Assembly: GCA_038736355.1 (NCBI GenBank)
Contig: JAVYML010000003.1
Span: 302,397 to 366,396 of the forward strand
Direction of reading: 5' to 3'
DNA length: 64,000 bases
From: Candidatus Hadarchaeales archaeon
Lineage (GTDB): Archaea; Hadarchaeota; Hadarchaeia; Hadarchaeales; WYZ-LMO6
The number at the start of each line of letters is the position of its first letter. Positions within the stretch are counted from its first letter, which is position 1. A program made the position numbers and the translations under genes. The notes under the pieces are model-generated. The model was not told the DNA's origin. It saw only the letters and a program-made list of their open reading frames with translations, and did no database searches. Positions 8,802 to 17,369 of this stretch are shown here, piece after piece.

Positions 8802-11156
8802 TCATCCCTCCTTTACCCTGATGAGCCTGGGAACTAGGGTGGGATCGGGATTGGGATTTTCAAATTCCTTCCACCCTTTCTCTTTGAGGAAGGCCATTAC
8901 CTCCTCCTTCATGGTCACTGGGATGTCGGCCACCGTCCTCACGAAAAGATGGAGATCATCCGGAAGGTCTCCGAAAAGCCTGCGGTGCAGGTCTATGTAA
9001 TGGTTCAGCTTAATGGACCTGCCCTTGGTGGTATCGCTGGCCCTCATACAAAGCTTGGGAATGGCCACCATGGCCTCTTCCACCGTTTCCGCCATGAAGA
9101 AGAGGTGCTCGGGAACGGGACCCACATAGGCCTCCTTTCCCGTTCTAGCATCTATCACCTTCCAAACCTCTCGATCTTCCTTCCTACCCAGCAAGGCCCT
9201 CCTGTATTTCGAGCCATGAGGTCCTACGATTACAGGGATTCCCAGTCTCCAGAATCCGCTGGCTATGGAGGAGGCCTTCTGGGAGTAAGCTCCCCAGGCC
9301 ACGCCCACCGCTCCCACCCTGTTATGGATGTAATCCGCTATTTCCTCGTAGTTGGCCCTCAGCCTGCGTTTGGCGAAGATGCTGGCGATTTTGATGGCGG
9401 CACCGGCTATGTGGGAATTGGAGACACAGGAGCCACAGTTCACGATTCCTCCCGCATCAAAGACCCCGGGATAGGTCTCGTAAAGGCTTTGCCCGTTTTC
9501 ATCCCTGTACATCCCTATGGCCATCGCCGAGCATCCTGTCGTACAGATGATGTACTTCCTCCTCGCAAACTCCTCCGCCATCCTGGCCACTTCCTTCCAG
9601 CTCCCCGGAAAGTTGGAGCAACCCACGAAAGCTACTACTCCTGGGATCTCGCCCATGACGATGGGTTGACCCACCCTTCTTATTTCGATGTCCTGAATGG
9701 CTCCCCTCCCCGTCCTCATCTTGAACTTCTCTTCCGCAATTTCTCTCCGATGGGCCCCTACGATAAGGGTATGGGGCTTTATCCCGACGGGACAAACCCC
9801 CTCCTGCTCGCATTTCCCACATCCGACACAGGGCTCGTAGAGGTCTGAGAGGGGTTTGAGGTTCCCCCTCCCCGCCTCCGCTAAAGCTTCGGGAATGGGA
9901 AGGGTGTTCGGGCATGACCTCACACAAGAGAAACAGGAAGTACATCTTCTAGACTCCTCCATGAGCCTCTCCTCCGTGGGGATAAGGCCCATCTTTCTCC
10001 TCTTGGGGGCTATCTGCATCGCTACCTTCACCGCTACCTCTCCAGCTTTTTCAGGATCCAGGATGGCAGCCCCAGGAAGTTTGCCTTCCACCAAGTCCTC
10101 TACGATTTGATCCACGGGATCTTTGGTCCTGTCCGGAAGTCCCTGCAGGTTCTTGTAGTGGGTAGTGATGAGGACTGCATTCACCTTTTGGGCCTCTTGC
10201 AGAATGTCCGTCCTTATGCATTGCTCATCCACCATGATCACATCCGCCACACCGGACCTCACGAACCTAAGCTGAAAGGAAATGGGCCCCACGATCTTGG
10301 CCTTTCTGGAATACCTGCTGAGATCGATGGCCGTACAGCAGATCCCGCAGACCTCTACCTTGTCCTCCAGGCCTGCCTTGGCCAAGTAATCAGCCACCCC
10401 TATCGCGGGTGGTACATTGTGTCCTATCACCAAAATCACGGGTTTGGAAGAGTCTATTACCCCCATCCCCAATTCCACCAAATGAGCCTCTGGATCGGCC
10501 TTCGGAAAACCGAAAGCCGAAACCTGGGCGATGTCCGCCACCTCCATCACAACGTGGTCTATCATACCAGCGTGGAAGACCTTGGACTCAAAGTCTAGGT
10601 TGTCTCCCTCCTGCCCCGTATGAACACAGGAGAGGAGATGGACGAGTTCCGTTTCACAATAATCCAGCACGTCCTCCAAGTCCCCCAGGGTCCTGGGCTT
10701 TATTCCCGTAACCAGTCTGATGATGGGGGCTTCCAAATACACGTTTTCCCCACCCACATCCAAGGGATAATCTCTCCCGTACTTCTCTATGAGTTCATCC
10801 AACATGTGCCTCGCATGCCCACAGTGGGTAGAGGCTCCTATGCAACAGGAGAGGAGAACGATCCTGGAGAGTTGACCTCCCATGTCTATACCACAAGCTC
10901 CCCTCTTGCCCTTGCTGAGATCACACTTTCCGAAGGTACAGAGACAACAGAGATCACAAAAGGGGAGGTAGAAGGGCTTGTACCTCTTGAGGAGTCTTTT
11001 ATCCCACTCCCGGAGGGAGGCTATGTCCGGCATTGGGGTGGGACCCTCTTCCTCCTCCCACTCTCTGGCCACTCTCCCCAGACTCAGTTCGAAACCCTTT
11101 GCTTTCAGCCAAGGAAGCTGGAGTTCATCCGCTCTGATCCGAAGTTTGGAACCCAA
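8802..11156 (-). CDS. cdhA: CODH/ACS alpha subunit, nickel CO dehydrogenase
   Basis: A 784-residue archaeal CO dehydrogenase. The cysteine set at C67-C88 forms the D/B clusters. A two-cluster ferredoxin insert (C405, C408, C411, C415 and C443, C446, C449, C455) is typical of the archaeal enzyme and absent from bacterial AcsA. C-cluster cysteines and histidines follow in the C-terminal half. It interconverts CO2 and CO and passes CO to CdhC. The start codon is TTG at 11156, supported by a strong GGGAGGGGGG site just before it. As first gene of the operon it carries the promoter at 11211-11225. Confidence 0.96.
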   Translation of the reverse strand: MGSKLRIRADELQLPWLKAKGFELSLGRVAREWEEEEGPTPMPDIASLREWDKRLLKRYKPFYLPFCDLCCLCTFGKCDLSKGKRGACGIDMGGQLSRIVLLSCCIGASTHCGHARHMLDELIEKYGRDYPLDVGGENVYLEAPIIRLVTGIKPRTLGDLEDVLDYCETELVHLLSCVHTGQEGDNLDFESKVFHAGMIDHVVMEVADIAQVSAFGFPKADPEAHLVELGMGVIDSSKPVILVIGHNVPPAIGVADYLAKAGLEDKVEVCGICCTAIDLSRYSRKAKIVGPISFQLRFVRSGVADVIMVDEQCIRTDILQEAQKVNAVLITTHYKNLQGLPDRTKDPVDQIVEDLVEGKLPGAAILDPEKAGEVAVKVAMQIAPKRRKMGLIPTEERLMEESRRCTSCFSCVRSCPNTLPIPEALAEAGRGNLKPLSDLYEPCVGCGKCEQEGVCPVGIKPHTLIVGAHRREIAEEKFKMRTGRGAIQDIEIRRVGQPIVMGEIPGVVAFVGCSNFPGSWKEVARMAEEFARRKYIICTTGCSAMAIGMYRDENGQSLYETYPGVFDAGGIVNCGSCVSNSHIAGAAIKIASIFAKRRLRANYEEIADYIHNRVGAVGVAWGAYSQKASSIASGFWRLGIPVIVGPHGSKYRRALLGRKEDREVWKVIDARTGKEAYVGPVPEHLFFMAETVEEAMVAIPKLCMRASDTTKGRSIKLNHYIDLHRRLFGDLPDDLHLFVRTVADIPVTMKEEVMAFLKEKGWKEFENPNPDPTLVPRLIRVKEG

Positions 11157-11210
11157 CTGCCCCCCTCCCGTCTTTTTCTTCCAAGCTCACGAAATCTTTT
11201 CCTTTGAATA

Positions 11211-11225
11211 GTTTTTTATAAAAAC
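11211..11225 (-). promoter_or_regulatory. TATA box of the cdh operon
   Basis: On the minus strand this reads as an uninterrupted AT run centred on TTTTTATAAAA. It lies about 60 bases before the TTG start of cdhA, leaving a leader of roughly 30-35 bases that ends in a Shine-Dalgarno. The rest of the 172-base gap up to 11328 holds the metV promoter and no visible gene. Confidence 0.6.
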
Positions 11226-11295
11226 TTATCGGGGGGAGGCTTCTCCCAAACGTTGGTTTCCCCTAAGACTTTGGTTCTCTTCCTTTTACCGAAAT

Positions 11296-11305
11296 CTTAA
11301 AAAGG
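11296..11305 (+). promoter_or_regulatory. TATA box of the metVF operon
   Basis: CTTAAAAAGG is centred about 29 bases before the metV ATG at 11329, with an A-rich BRE-like stretch just upstream. There is no ribosome site at the start, so a leaderless transcript is likely. Confidence 0.6.
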
Positions 11306-11328
11306 AGAAACTTCATTCCATCATCGTT

Positions 11329-12003
11329 ATGATAATCACGAGAGAGAAACCTTTGCAGGAAATTTTGGGTTTTCTACAACCTTATAAAAAGGTCTTGGTC
11401 GTGGGTTGTGATGGCTGTGTACAACCCCCCCGTAGCCTCAGGGAAAGCGAAAGGATGGCCTCCCTTATAGAGCTGGCTAGGAGTTCCTCCGGAAACCCCA
11501 TTCAGATAAGTGCCACCACCGTCAGCAGACAGTGCTGTGCGGAGGGATTGCAAAACCAGCTGAAGGTGGAGGGCTACGAGGCCCTTCTCTCGATGGCTTG
11601 CGGGGTAGGTGTGCAGGTCATGAACTCCGTTTTTCCCTCCCTTCCCACCTTCCCCGCCCAGAACACGCTCTTCATAGGTTACGAGACGAAGAGGGAGGGA
11701 GAGATGTTTGAAAATTGCAGGGCTTGCGGGGAGTGTATGCTGGGCGAGACGGGAGGGATTTGTCCCGTGGCTAGGTGTGCCAAAGGACTCATGAACGGAC
11801 CCTGTGGAGGGTGTGTGGAAGGGAAATGTGAAGTGCCTGTGGAGATAAGGAACTGGAAGGGGGAGGTAGTACAGACCCTCAAAAACGACTGTGCTTGGTA
11901 CCTGATTTACCAGAGGTTGAAGGAACTGAACCGTCTGGATCTCTTCCGGAAGCTCCGGCTACCCAAGAACTGGGGGATAGCCGGATACCCCAGGAGGCTC
12001 TGA
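11329..12003 (+). CDS. metV: MetV-type zinc/iron-sulfur subunit of methylenetetrahydrofolate (pterin) reductase
   Basis: A 224-residue protein of the MTHFR C-terminal (MetV) family. The N-terminal part (LVVGCDGC; then a CC pair in SRQCCAEG) precedes a cysteine-rich region, NCRACGECMLGETGGICP with further PCGGC and KCE cysteines, that binds metal or Fe-S clusters. In acetogens MetV forms the MetVF core of the methylene-to-methyl reductase and wires it to electron carriers. Here it lies one gene before metF and the tandem ferredoxin/MvhD protein, so the same role is likely. Confidence 0.88.
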   Translation: MIITREKPLQEILGFLQPYKKVLVVGCDGCVQPPRSLRESERMASLIELARSSSGNPIQISATTVSRQCCAEGLQNQLKVEGYEALLSMACGVGVQVMNSVFPSLPTFPAQNTLFIGYETKREGEMFENCRACGECMLGETGGICPVARCAKGLMNGPCGGCVEGKCEVPVEIRNWKGEVVQTLKNDCAWYLIYQRLKELNRLDLFRKLRLPKNWGIAGYPRRL

Positions 12004-12930
12004 ATGAAAAAAGCCTTCTCCAACCTGATGAAGGCCATTTCCGAAGGAAAGTTCGTGTACACGGGCGAGCTGGAACCCCACAGGAGCATAGACCTCTCGG
12101 AAGTGGAGAGCTGGGCCAGAACCCTCAAAGAGGCTGGTATCGTGGCAGCCAACGTGACCGACAATCCCAGAAGCGACTCAGCCATAAGCAGCATGGTGGC
12201 CTCCTATCTCATCCAGAGGAACACCGGATTGGAAACCATCTACCAACTGAGGACGGCCGACCGCAACAGGTTGGCCCTGCTCTCGGACGTGCTGGGTGGA
12301 GCAGCCCTGGGGCTAAGAAACATCCTAGCCCTGACCGGAGACCACACGAGGATAGGCACCACACCTTCCTCCAAACCCGTTTTCGACCTAGATTCCACCG
12401 GTCTCATCGCCCTCATCCACAAGCTGGTTTACGAGGGCAAAGACCTCGACGGCAACGAGTTGAAGGGTCCAAGGCCCGAGATCAACGTGGGCGCGGCAGC
12501 TAATCCCAACATGGACCCCCTGGAAATAGAAATCCTCAAGCTGGAACGCAAGGCGGAGGCTGGGGCTGACTTCTTCCAGACCCAAGTGGTCTTCGACGTG
12601 GAAGTGGCCAGGCGCTTTCTGAGGGAGATAGAGCATATCAAGGTTCCCACCCTCGTGGGGATCTTCCCCCCACGCTCTTATGGACAGGCCGAATTCTTTG
12701 ACAAATATGTCCCGGGAGTGAGAGTGCCCAAGGAATTCATGGAGGCCTTCGCCCGCTTCAGGACCATAGAGGACAAACAGAAAAGGAGCGAGAAGATCAA
12801 CGAGTATAACGTGGAATACTTCTCCAACTTCATCAGGGAAGTGAAAAAGGAGAGGGCCTGCGCCGGCATTCACATCATGGCAGTGGGATATCCAGAGGTG
12901 ATAAAGCCCCTCATGGAGAGTGTAAAGTAG
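12004..12930 (+). CDS. metF: Methylenetetrahydrofolate reductase-family protein, probable methylene-H4MPT reductase
   Basis: A 308-residue MetF-family TIM-barrel flavoprotein: TGELEPHRSID at the N-terminus, the TADRNR segment, NILALTGDH and the FFQTQVVFD region are all family hallmarks. It starts directly after the metV stop. MetF reduces the methylene to the methyl pterin. Its neighbours are H4MPT-pathway genes and no F420-dependent Mer is seen in the window, so I infer that it works on methylene-H4MPT or a related pterin. The pterin specificity cannot be read from sequence. Confidence 0.9.
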   Translation: MKKAFSNLMKAISEGKFVYTGELEPHRSIDLSEVESWARTLKEAGIVAANVTDNPRSDSAISSMVASYLIQRNTGLETIYQLRTADRNRLALLSDVLGGAALGLRNILALTGDHTRIGTTPSSKPVFDLDSTGLIALIHKLVYEGKDLDGNELKGPRPEINVGAAANPNMDPLEIEILKLERKAEAGADFFQTQVVFDVEVARRFLREIEHIKVPTLVGIFPPRSYGQAEFFDKYVPGVRVPKEFMEAFARFRTIEDKQKRSEKINEYNVEYFSNFIREVKKERACAGIHIMAVGYPEVIKPLMESVK

Positions 12931-12937
12931 TGGGAGG

Positions 12938-14062
12938 ATGTCCACTACTCTTCTTCAGACCCTCGAGGTGAATCCAGAACTTTGCTCCGAATGCCACTTT
13001 TGTCGTTGGGCCTGTCCCTATGAGGCCATCCAGCTGGAGGTGGGAAAGAAGGAGGGAGCAAAGATAGACTTGGAAAAGTGCAGGACCTGTGGTCTGTGCT
13101 CCTCCACCTGTCCTTCTGGGGCCATTCGCGCCCTTTACTATCCCGAAGAACTCCTCCTCTCGCGTGCGCGGGTGGTGGAAACCCTCATCCTGACCTGCAG
13201 GGGGAGTTCTCCTCCCGACCTCGAGAAGGCCGTGAGGGAGAGCGGGGTCAAAGGCAGGCCCTTGGAAATCAGGCTCCCCTGTCTGGGAAGGCTGGATGCC
13301 GGAACCATGATGAAACTCCTCTCCCAGGGGATAAGGGAACTCGTGGTGATGCCTTGCGAGGAGGAGTTCTGCCGCTTCGAAAGGGGCAGCAAGGCCCTGG
13401 AGAGGAGGTTCCTCCTCCTCAGGAAGGTCCTGTCGGAAATGGGAAGGAAGGAAGTTCTGATCCTGCGGGAAAGGTCTAGGAAGGTGATTTTCAACAAGGA
13501 CAGGTGCATATGGTGTGGAACTTGTGTGGACCTCTGTCCCTACGATGCCGTGAAGCTCCTCCCCTCCCAGAGAGTGGCGGAATTCGATCTTTCTAAGTGC
13601 ATGGGATGCGGGATATGCGTGGCCAGATGTCCTGCCTTCGCCATAGAGCTGGAGGGCTTCGAACGAAGTTCCTTCCTCTCGAAGGTGGGGAAGGGTGCGG
13701 GAATTTTGGTGCTCGCTTGCCAGTGGGCGGAGTTCGCATGGGGGGATGAACTGGCTGGAATGGAGCGCAGGCTTCCCGAAGGGGTGGAACTGGTCTATCT
13801 CCCTTGTCTGGGTCTCTCGGACCAGCTTTTCGTGTTGGAGGCTCTCAGGAGGGGAAGAAAGGGGGTCCTGGTTTTGGGTTGTCCTGAAGAGGAGTGCAAG
13901 CTGGAGGAAGGAAGCAAGGCTGCTTCTCGTTACCTGAAGGAATTGGAGGAAAAATTGGAACAGGTGGGGCTCTCGGGGAAGGTGAGGTTCTCCACAGCTT
14001 CCCCGCGGGATCCCACCCTCCTAGAGAAGGAGATCCTTGAATTCTCCAAACAGCTCGAGTGA
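12938..14062 (+). CDS. Tandem ferredoxin-MvhD iron-sulfur protein (internally duplicated)
   Basis: A 374-residue electron carrier built as two copies of one unit: two [4Fe-4S] ferredoxin motifs followed by an MvhD-like [2Fe-2S] domain. Copy one has ferredoxin cysteines C16/19/22/26 and C48/51/54/58, then MvhD cysteines C87, C115, C140, C145. Copy two has C190/193/196/200 and C221/224/227/231, then C261, C290, C315, C320. MvhD normally links hydrogenase to heterodisulfide reductase and occurs with MetVF in some acetogens. Position right after metVF suggests that it feeds electrons to that reductase. No HdrA is present nearby. Confidence 0.88.
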   Translation: MSTTLLQTLEVNPELCSECHFCRWACPYEAIQLEVGKKEGAKIDLEKCRTCGLCSSTCPSGAIRALYYPEELLLSRARVVETLILTCRGSSPPDLEKAVRESGVKGRPLEIRLPCLGRLDAGTMMKLLSQGIRELVVMPCEEEFCRFERGSKALERRFLLLRKVLSEMGRKEVLILRERSRKVIFNKDRCIWCGTCVDLCPYDAVKLLPSQRVAEFDLSKCMGCGICVARCPAFAIELEGFERSSFLSKVGKGAGILVLACQWAEFAWGDELAGMERRLPEGVELVYLPCLGLSDQLFVLEALRRGRKGVLVLGCPEEECKLEEGSKAASRYLKELEEKLEQVGLSGKVRFSTASPRDPTLLEKEILEFSKQLE

Positions 14063-14834
14063 AAAGATCGTGCTGGCCGTTTCGGGGAAAGGGGGAGTGG
14101 GGAAGAGCACCCTCTCCGCCCTCATGATAAGGATCCTCTCGGAAAGGGGAAAGGGTCCCCTGCTGGCGGTGGATGCCAACCCGGATTCCAATCTTCCCCA
14201 TCTTTTGGGGATCCAGGTGGATCGAACGGTGGCCGACCTCACCTCCGAGCTGAAGGAAGAAATAGAGGAGGGCAGGCTCCCCCCCACCCTCCCAAAGAAG
14301 GACTTGCTGGAATACCGCGTGATCAAGATCTTGAAGGAAACTCCTTCCTTCGATTTGCTGGTGATGGGGAGGGGGGAAGGGGAGGGATGTTACTGCATGG
14401 TAAACAAGCTCCTCACGGATATCCTGGACACCCTCAGCAGCAACTACAGGATCACCATCATAGACGAGGATGCGGGGTTGGAACACTTAAGCAGGAGGAT
14501 GGATAGGGATGTGGACGTGATGCTCGTCGTCACCGACCCAAGCTCCATGGGCTTCAGGACGGCCTCCAGGATAAAGGAGGTGGCCAAAGAAGTGCACTTG
14601 GAGTTCAAGAAGATGTATTTGGTGGGGAACCGCTTTTCCCCCGAACAGGTCCCCCTGTTGGAGGAAAAAGCCGCGGAAATAGGGCTTGAAGTGGGTGGAG
14701 TCCTACCCCAAGATGAAAACGTCTTCCTTTTGAACCTCGCCGGCAAACCCCTTTCCGAGCTACCCCCAGACAGTCCCTCCCTCAAAGCCACCGAAAAACT
14801 CTTACAGAAATTGGGTCTCCTCGACCAAGGATGA
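14037..14834 (+). CDS. cooC: CooC-type nickel-insertion ATPase for CO dehydrogenase
   Basis: A 265-residue MinD-like ATPase with the deviant Walker A motif VSGKGGVGKST near residue 16 and the CxC pair C118/C120 (GCYC), the nickel-binding dimer motif of CooC. It matures the C-cluster of CdhA. I keep the TTG start at 14037 because a clear AAGGAG site lies 5-6 bases upstream; GTG at 14070 is the alternative. The gene overlaps the preceding one by 26 bases and is transcribed away from the cdh operon, but belongs to it functionally. Confidence 0.9.
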   Translation: MNSPNSSSEKIVLAVSGKGGVGKSTLSALMIRILSERGKGPLLAVDANPDSNLPHLLGIQVDRTVADLTSELKEEIEEGRLPPTLPKKDLLEYRVIKILKETPSFDLLVMGRGEGEGCYCMVNKLLTDILDTLSSNYRITIIDEDAGLEHLSRRMDRDVDVMLVVTDPSSMGFRTASRIKEVAKEVHLEFKKMYLVGNRFSPEQVPLLEEKAAEIGLEVGGVLPQDENVFLLNLAGKPLSELPPDSPSLKATEKLLQKLGLLDQG

Positions 14835-15415
14835 AGCTGGCCCTGTTGATCCTGGCCGGAGGAAGGAGCGAGAGGTGGGGGAAGGAAAAGGCGCTGGTGG
14901 AGGTGGAGGGTAAGCCCCTCCTCCTCCATGTACTGGAGAGACTGGAGGGACTTTCGGAGGAAAGGATCATCTCCTCCAAACCTGGTTTGGGGTTGGAGGT
15001 AAGGGGGGTAAAATTGGTGGAGGACTTTTCGGAAGAGAAGGGGGCCGTGATAGGTCTTCTGAGTTCCCTACCCCAAGTACGCTCCGAGTACGTGGCGGTG
15101 GTGGCCTGTGATCACCCCAGGGCCAACAGGGAGGTACTCGAGAAGTTGGCGGAAAGGGCTGAAGGGCGCGACGGGGCAGTGCCTCGCTGGCCCAACGGCT
15201 ACATAGAGCCCCTGTACGCCGTCTACAAAACCGAAAGCCTCCTGAAGGCGGTGAGGGAAGCTGGAGGTGAAAAGAGGCTGAGGAAGGTACTGGAGAAACT
15301 GGATATAGTTTACGTGCCCGTGGAAGAGCTGAGGGAAGCCGATCCACAGCTCGATTGCTTCTTCAACCTCAATTCCCCCGAGGACCTCCCCCTCCTTCCC
15401 CCACGCAGATCCTGA
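14831..15415 (+). CDS. mobA: Molybdenum cofactor guanylyltransferase
   Basis: A 194-residue nucleotidyltransferase starting MKLALLILAGGRSERWGKEK, the nucleotide-binding GG-R-MG-K motif of MobA. It attaches GMP to molybdopterin to make the bis-MGD cofactor. The neighbouring formylmethanofuran dehydrogenase (FwdB/FwdD) needs exactly that cofactor with W or Mo, which explains the location. ATGA overlap with cooC; the 3' end overlaps the convergent mfnA gene by 47 bases. Confidence 0.88.
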   Translation: MKLALLILAGGRSERWGKEKALVEVEGKPLLLHVLERLEGLSEERIISSKPGLGLEVRGVKLVEDFSEEKGAVIGLLSSLPQVRSEYVAVVACDHPRANREVLEKLAERAEGRDGAVPRWPNGYIEPLYAVYKTESLLKAVREAGGEKRLRKVLEKLDIVYVPVEELREADPQLDCFFNLNSPEDLPLLPPRRS

Positions 15416-16490
15416 GGTCTTTGAGGAAGGAAGCGAGATGGGAGGGACGATGGTGGGGCATCACCACCAGCCTTATCCCCTCGGGAAAATCCGAGCGGGA
15501 GACCACCCATCCCCTTTCCCTCAACCTCCCTTCGAGTTCCGCGCAACTGAGCTTCTCGTGCCTGAAGACCACCACGTTCAGTTCGGGCTCCACCACTAGG
15601 CTCAGTCCCTCCACCCTCCCTATTCCCCTAGCCAACTCCTTGGCCAATTCCACACATCTTCTGGCCTCCCTTCCATCCATGAGCTTCAGGGCCATCCAAG
15701 CAGCGGCCACCGAAGCCCCAGGCCTCGTTCCCAACAAGGTGAAGGTTTTACCACCGAGATAGGAAACCTCCTCCTCCACCTCCCCCAACCATTTCCTCTC
15801 CCTGAAGAGGAGGATACCACAGGGAATGGGAGCACCCCCCATCTTGTGGAAATCCGCCGTAAGGGAAGAAACCCCTTCCACCCCAAAATCCCATCCCTTC
15901 CTCCCCAAGAAGGGGAGCATGAAACCACCGAGGGAAGCATCCACATGCAGAAAGCATCCCCTCCTCACCGCCACTTCAGCCATTTCCCCTATGGGGTCAA
16001 CCACCCCGAGGGAAGCGGTTCCGGCCGTGGCCACCAACGCTGCCGTTTTCCCATCCGTCTTTTCCTCCACTTCTTCCACATCCGCCCTGTAGTCCCTTCC
16101 CAGCCCTACCTGAACCAGCTTCAGACCCAAGAGGGAACAGGCTTTCCTGATGGAATAATGGGCGGAAAGGGGGGCCACCACCTTCCTCCTCCCCGTCACC
16201 TCCCTTGCCACCCAAAGGGCCATCAAATTTCCTTCCGTCCCCCCTGAGGTCACATAACCGCAAGCCCCTTCATGGGAAAAGAACTTGCCCGCTTCCCTCA
16301 CCACCTCCTCCTCCAGCTCCCCCACACTGGGAAAGACCCTGGGATCCAGGGCGTTGGTCTCGAGGAACCTCAGATAGGCCTTCACCACTTCCTTCCGAGG
16401 AAGGGTACACATGGAAGAGAAGACCCTGCCAGAGCGGTATCCCGGATCCTTCTTCCTCTTTTCCTCGAGGTATCGGAAGTATTCCTTCAT
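15369..16490 (-). CDS. mfnA: L-tyrosine/L-aspartate decarboxylase for methanofuran synthesis
   Basis: A 373-residue PLP-dependent decarboxylase of the MfnA family. TSGGTEGNLMAL is the cofactor phosphate site, HVDASLGG precedes the aspartate that contacts the PLP ring, and DFHKMGG contains the Schiff-base lysine. MfnA makes tyramine for methanofuran (and, in some archaea, beta-alanine for CoA). As last gene of the fwd/ftr/mch/mptN operon, a methanofuran role is the natural reading. Confidence 0.92.
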   Translation of the reverse strand: MKEYFRYLEEKRKKDPGYRSGRVFSSMCTLPRKEVVKAYLRFLETNALDPRVFPSVGELEEEVVREAGKFFSHEGACGYVTSGGTEGNLMALWVAREVTGRRKVVAPLSAHYSIRKACSLLGLKLVQVGLGRDYRADVEEVEEKTDGKTAALVATAGTASLGVVDPIGEMAEVAVRRGCFLHVDASLGGFMLPFLGRKGWDFGVEGVSSLTADFHKMGGAPIPCGILLFRERKWLGEVEEEVSYLGGKTFTLLGTRPGASVAAAWMALKLMDGREARRCVELAKELARGIGRVEGLSLVVEPELNVVVFRHEKLSCAELEGRLRERGWVVSRSDFPEGIRLVVMPHHRPSHLASFLKDLRICVGEGGGGPRGN

Positions 16491-17350
16491 TCCTTCACCA
16501 GATGATCCAAGAGCATCGCCGCCACATTTTCCTTTCTCACCGACTGCAGTCCCTTCCAGCCTGGAATGGCATTCACCTCCACCACATACTTCTCACCCCC
16601 CTCCCCCACGAGTAAGTCAACCCCTGCGTAAACGCATCCCGTGACTTCCCTCGCCTTGAGGGCCATTTCCCTGCTCTCCTCATCCGGCTCCCAAGCTTGG
16701 GGGTTCGCCCCGGCCGAAACGTTGGTCTTCCATCCCTCCCCCACCCTCCTCATGCCCAGGATCCTTTCGCCTATCACGAAGAGCCTGAAGTCCCAGTTCC
16801 CATGGGGAACGAACTTCTGCACGTAGAAAACCGATCTCCCGTATTCGAGCACGGAGAAAAGACGATAGGCCAAGTCCTTCTCCCCCACCCTCACCATTCC
16901 CGCCCCCAGGGAACCGAAAAGGGGTTTCACCACCACTTCCCCATACCTCTCAAAGGCCTTCCTCGCCTCCGATCTCTTCTCCGTCACCACCGTGGGTGGA
17001 ACCGGGAGACCCGCATCCTCGAGCAGGGAATTGGTATAGAATTTGTCCGCACACTTTTCTATCGCAGAGGGTGGATTCACCACCCTTACCCCCAAGTTTT
17101 CCAGCCTGTGGAGGACGTCCATCCTGAAAACGAGCTGTTCCGCAGAGCCCTTGGGCACCCACCTCACCAACAGGAGATCGAATTCCTCCAAGTCCCTTCC
17201 GAGACAGGTTACCCTCGGTCTTTCCCCCAGCCTCGCCACCACCTCCTGGAGGGGGAACTCAAAACATTCCCATCCCCTCCTCCTCGCTTCCTCCTTCAGC
17301 CTTTCCACGTTCCAATCGGGTCTTCCTGAAGTGAAGATGCCCAACTTCAA
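16487..17350 (-). CDS. mptN: ATP-grasp alpha-glutamate ligase, probably MptN
   Basis: A 287-residue RimK-like ATP-grasp enzyme: VVKPLFGSLGAGMVRV is the nucleotide-binding segment, and YVVEVNAIPGWKG holds the metal-binding E/N pair. The closest functional match is tetrahydromethanopterin:alpha-L-glutamate ligase (MptN), which converts H4MPT to tetrahydrosarcinapterin. The F420 ligase CofF is a close relative and cannot be excluded from sequence alone. Context between mch and mfnA favours a pterin role. It overlaps mfnA by 4 bases. Confidence 0.75.
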   Translation of the reverse strand: MKLGIFTSGRPDWNVERLKEEARRRGWECFEFPLQEVVARLGERPRVTCLGRDLEEFDLLLVRWVPKGSAEQLVFRMDVLHRLENLGVRVVNPPSAIEKCADKFYTNSLLEDAGLPVPPTVVTEKRSEARKAFERYGEVVVKPLFGSLGAGMVRVGEKDLAYRLFSVLEYGRSVFYVQKFVPHGNWDFRLFVIGERILGMRRVGEGWKTNVSAGANPQAWEPDEESREMALKAREVTGCVYAGVDLLVGEGGEKYVVEVNAIPGWKGLQSVRKENVAAMLLDHLVKE

Positions 17351-17369
17351 GCGTGCTCCCTCAGGGGAA

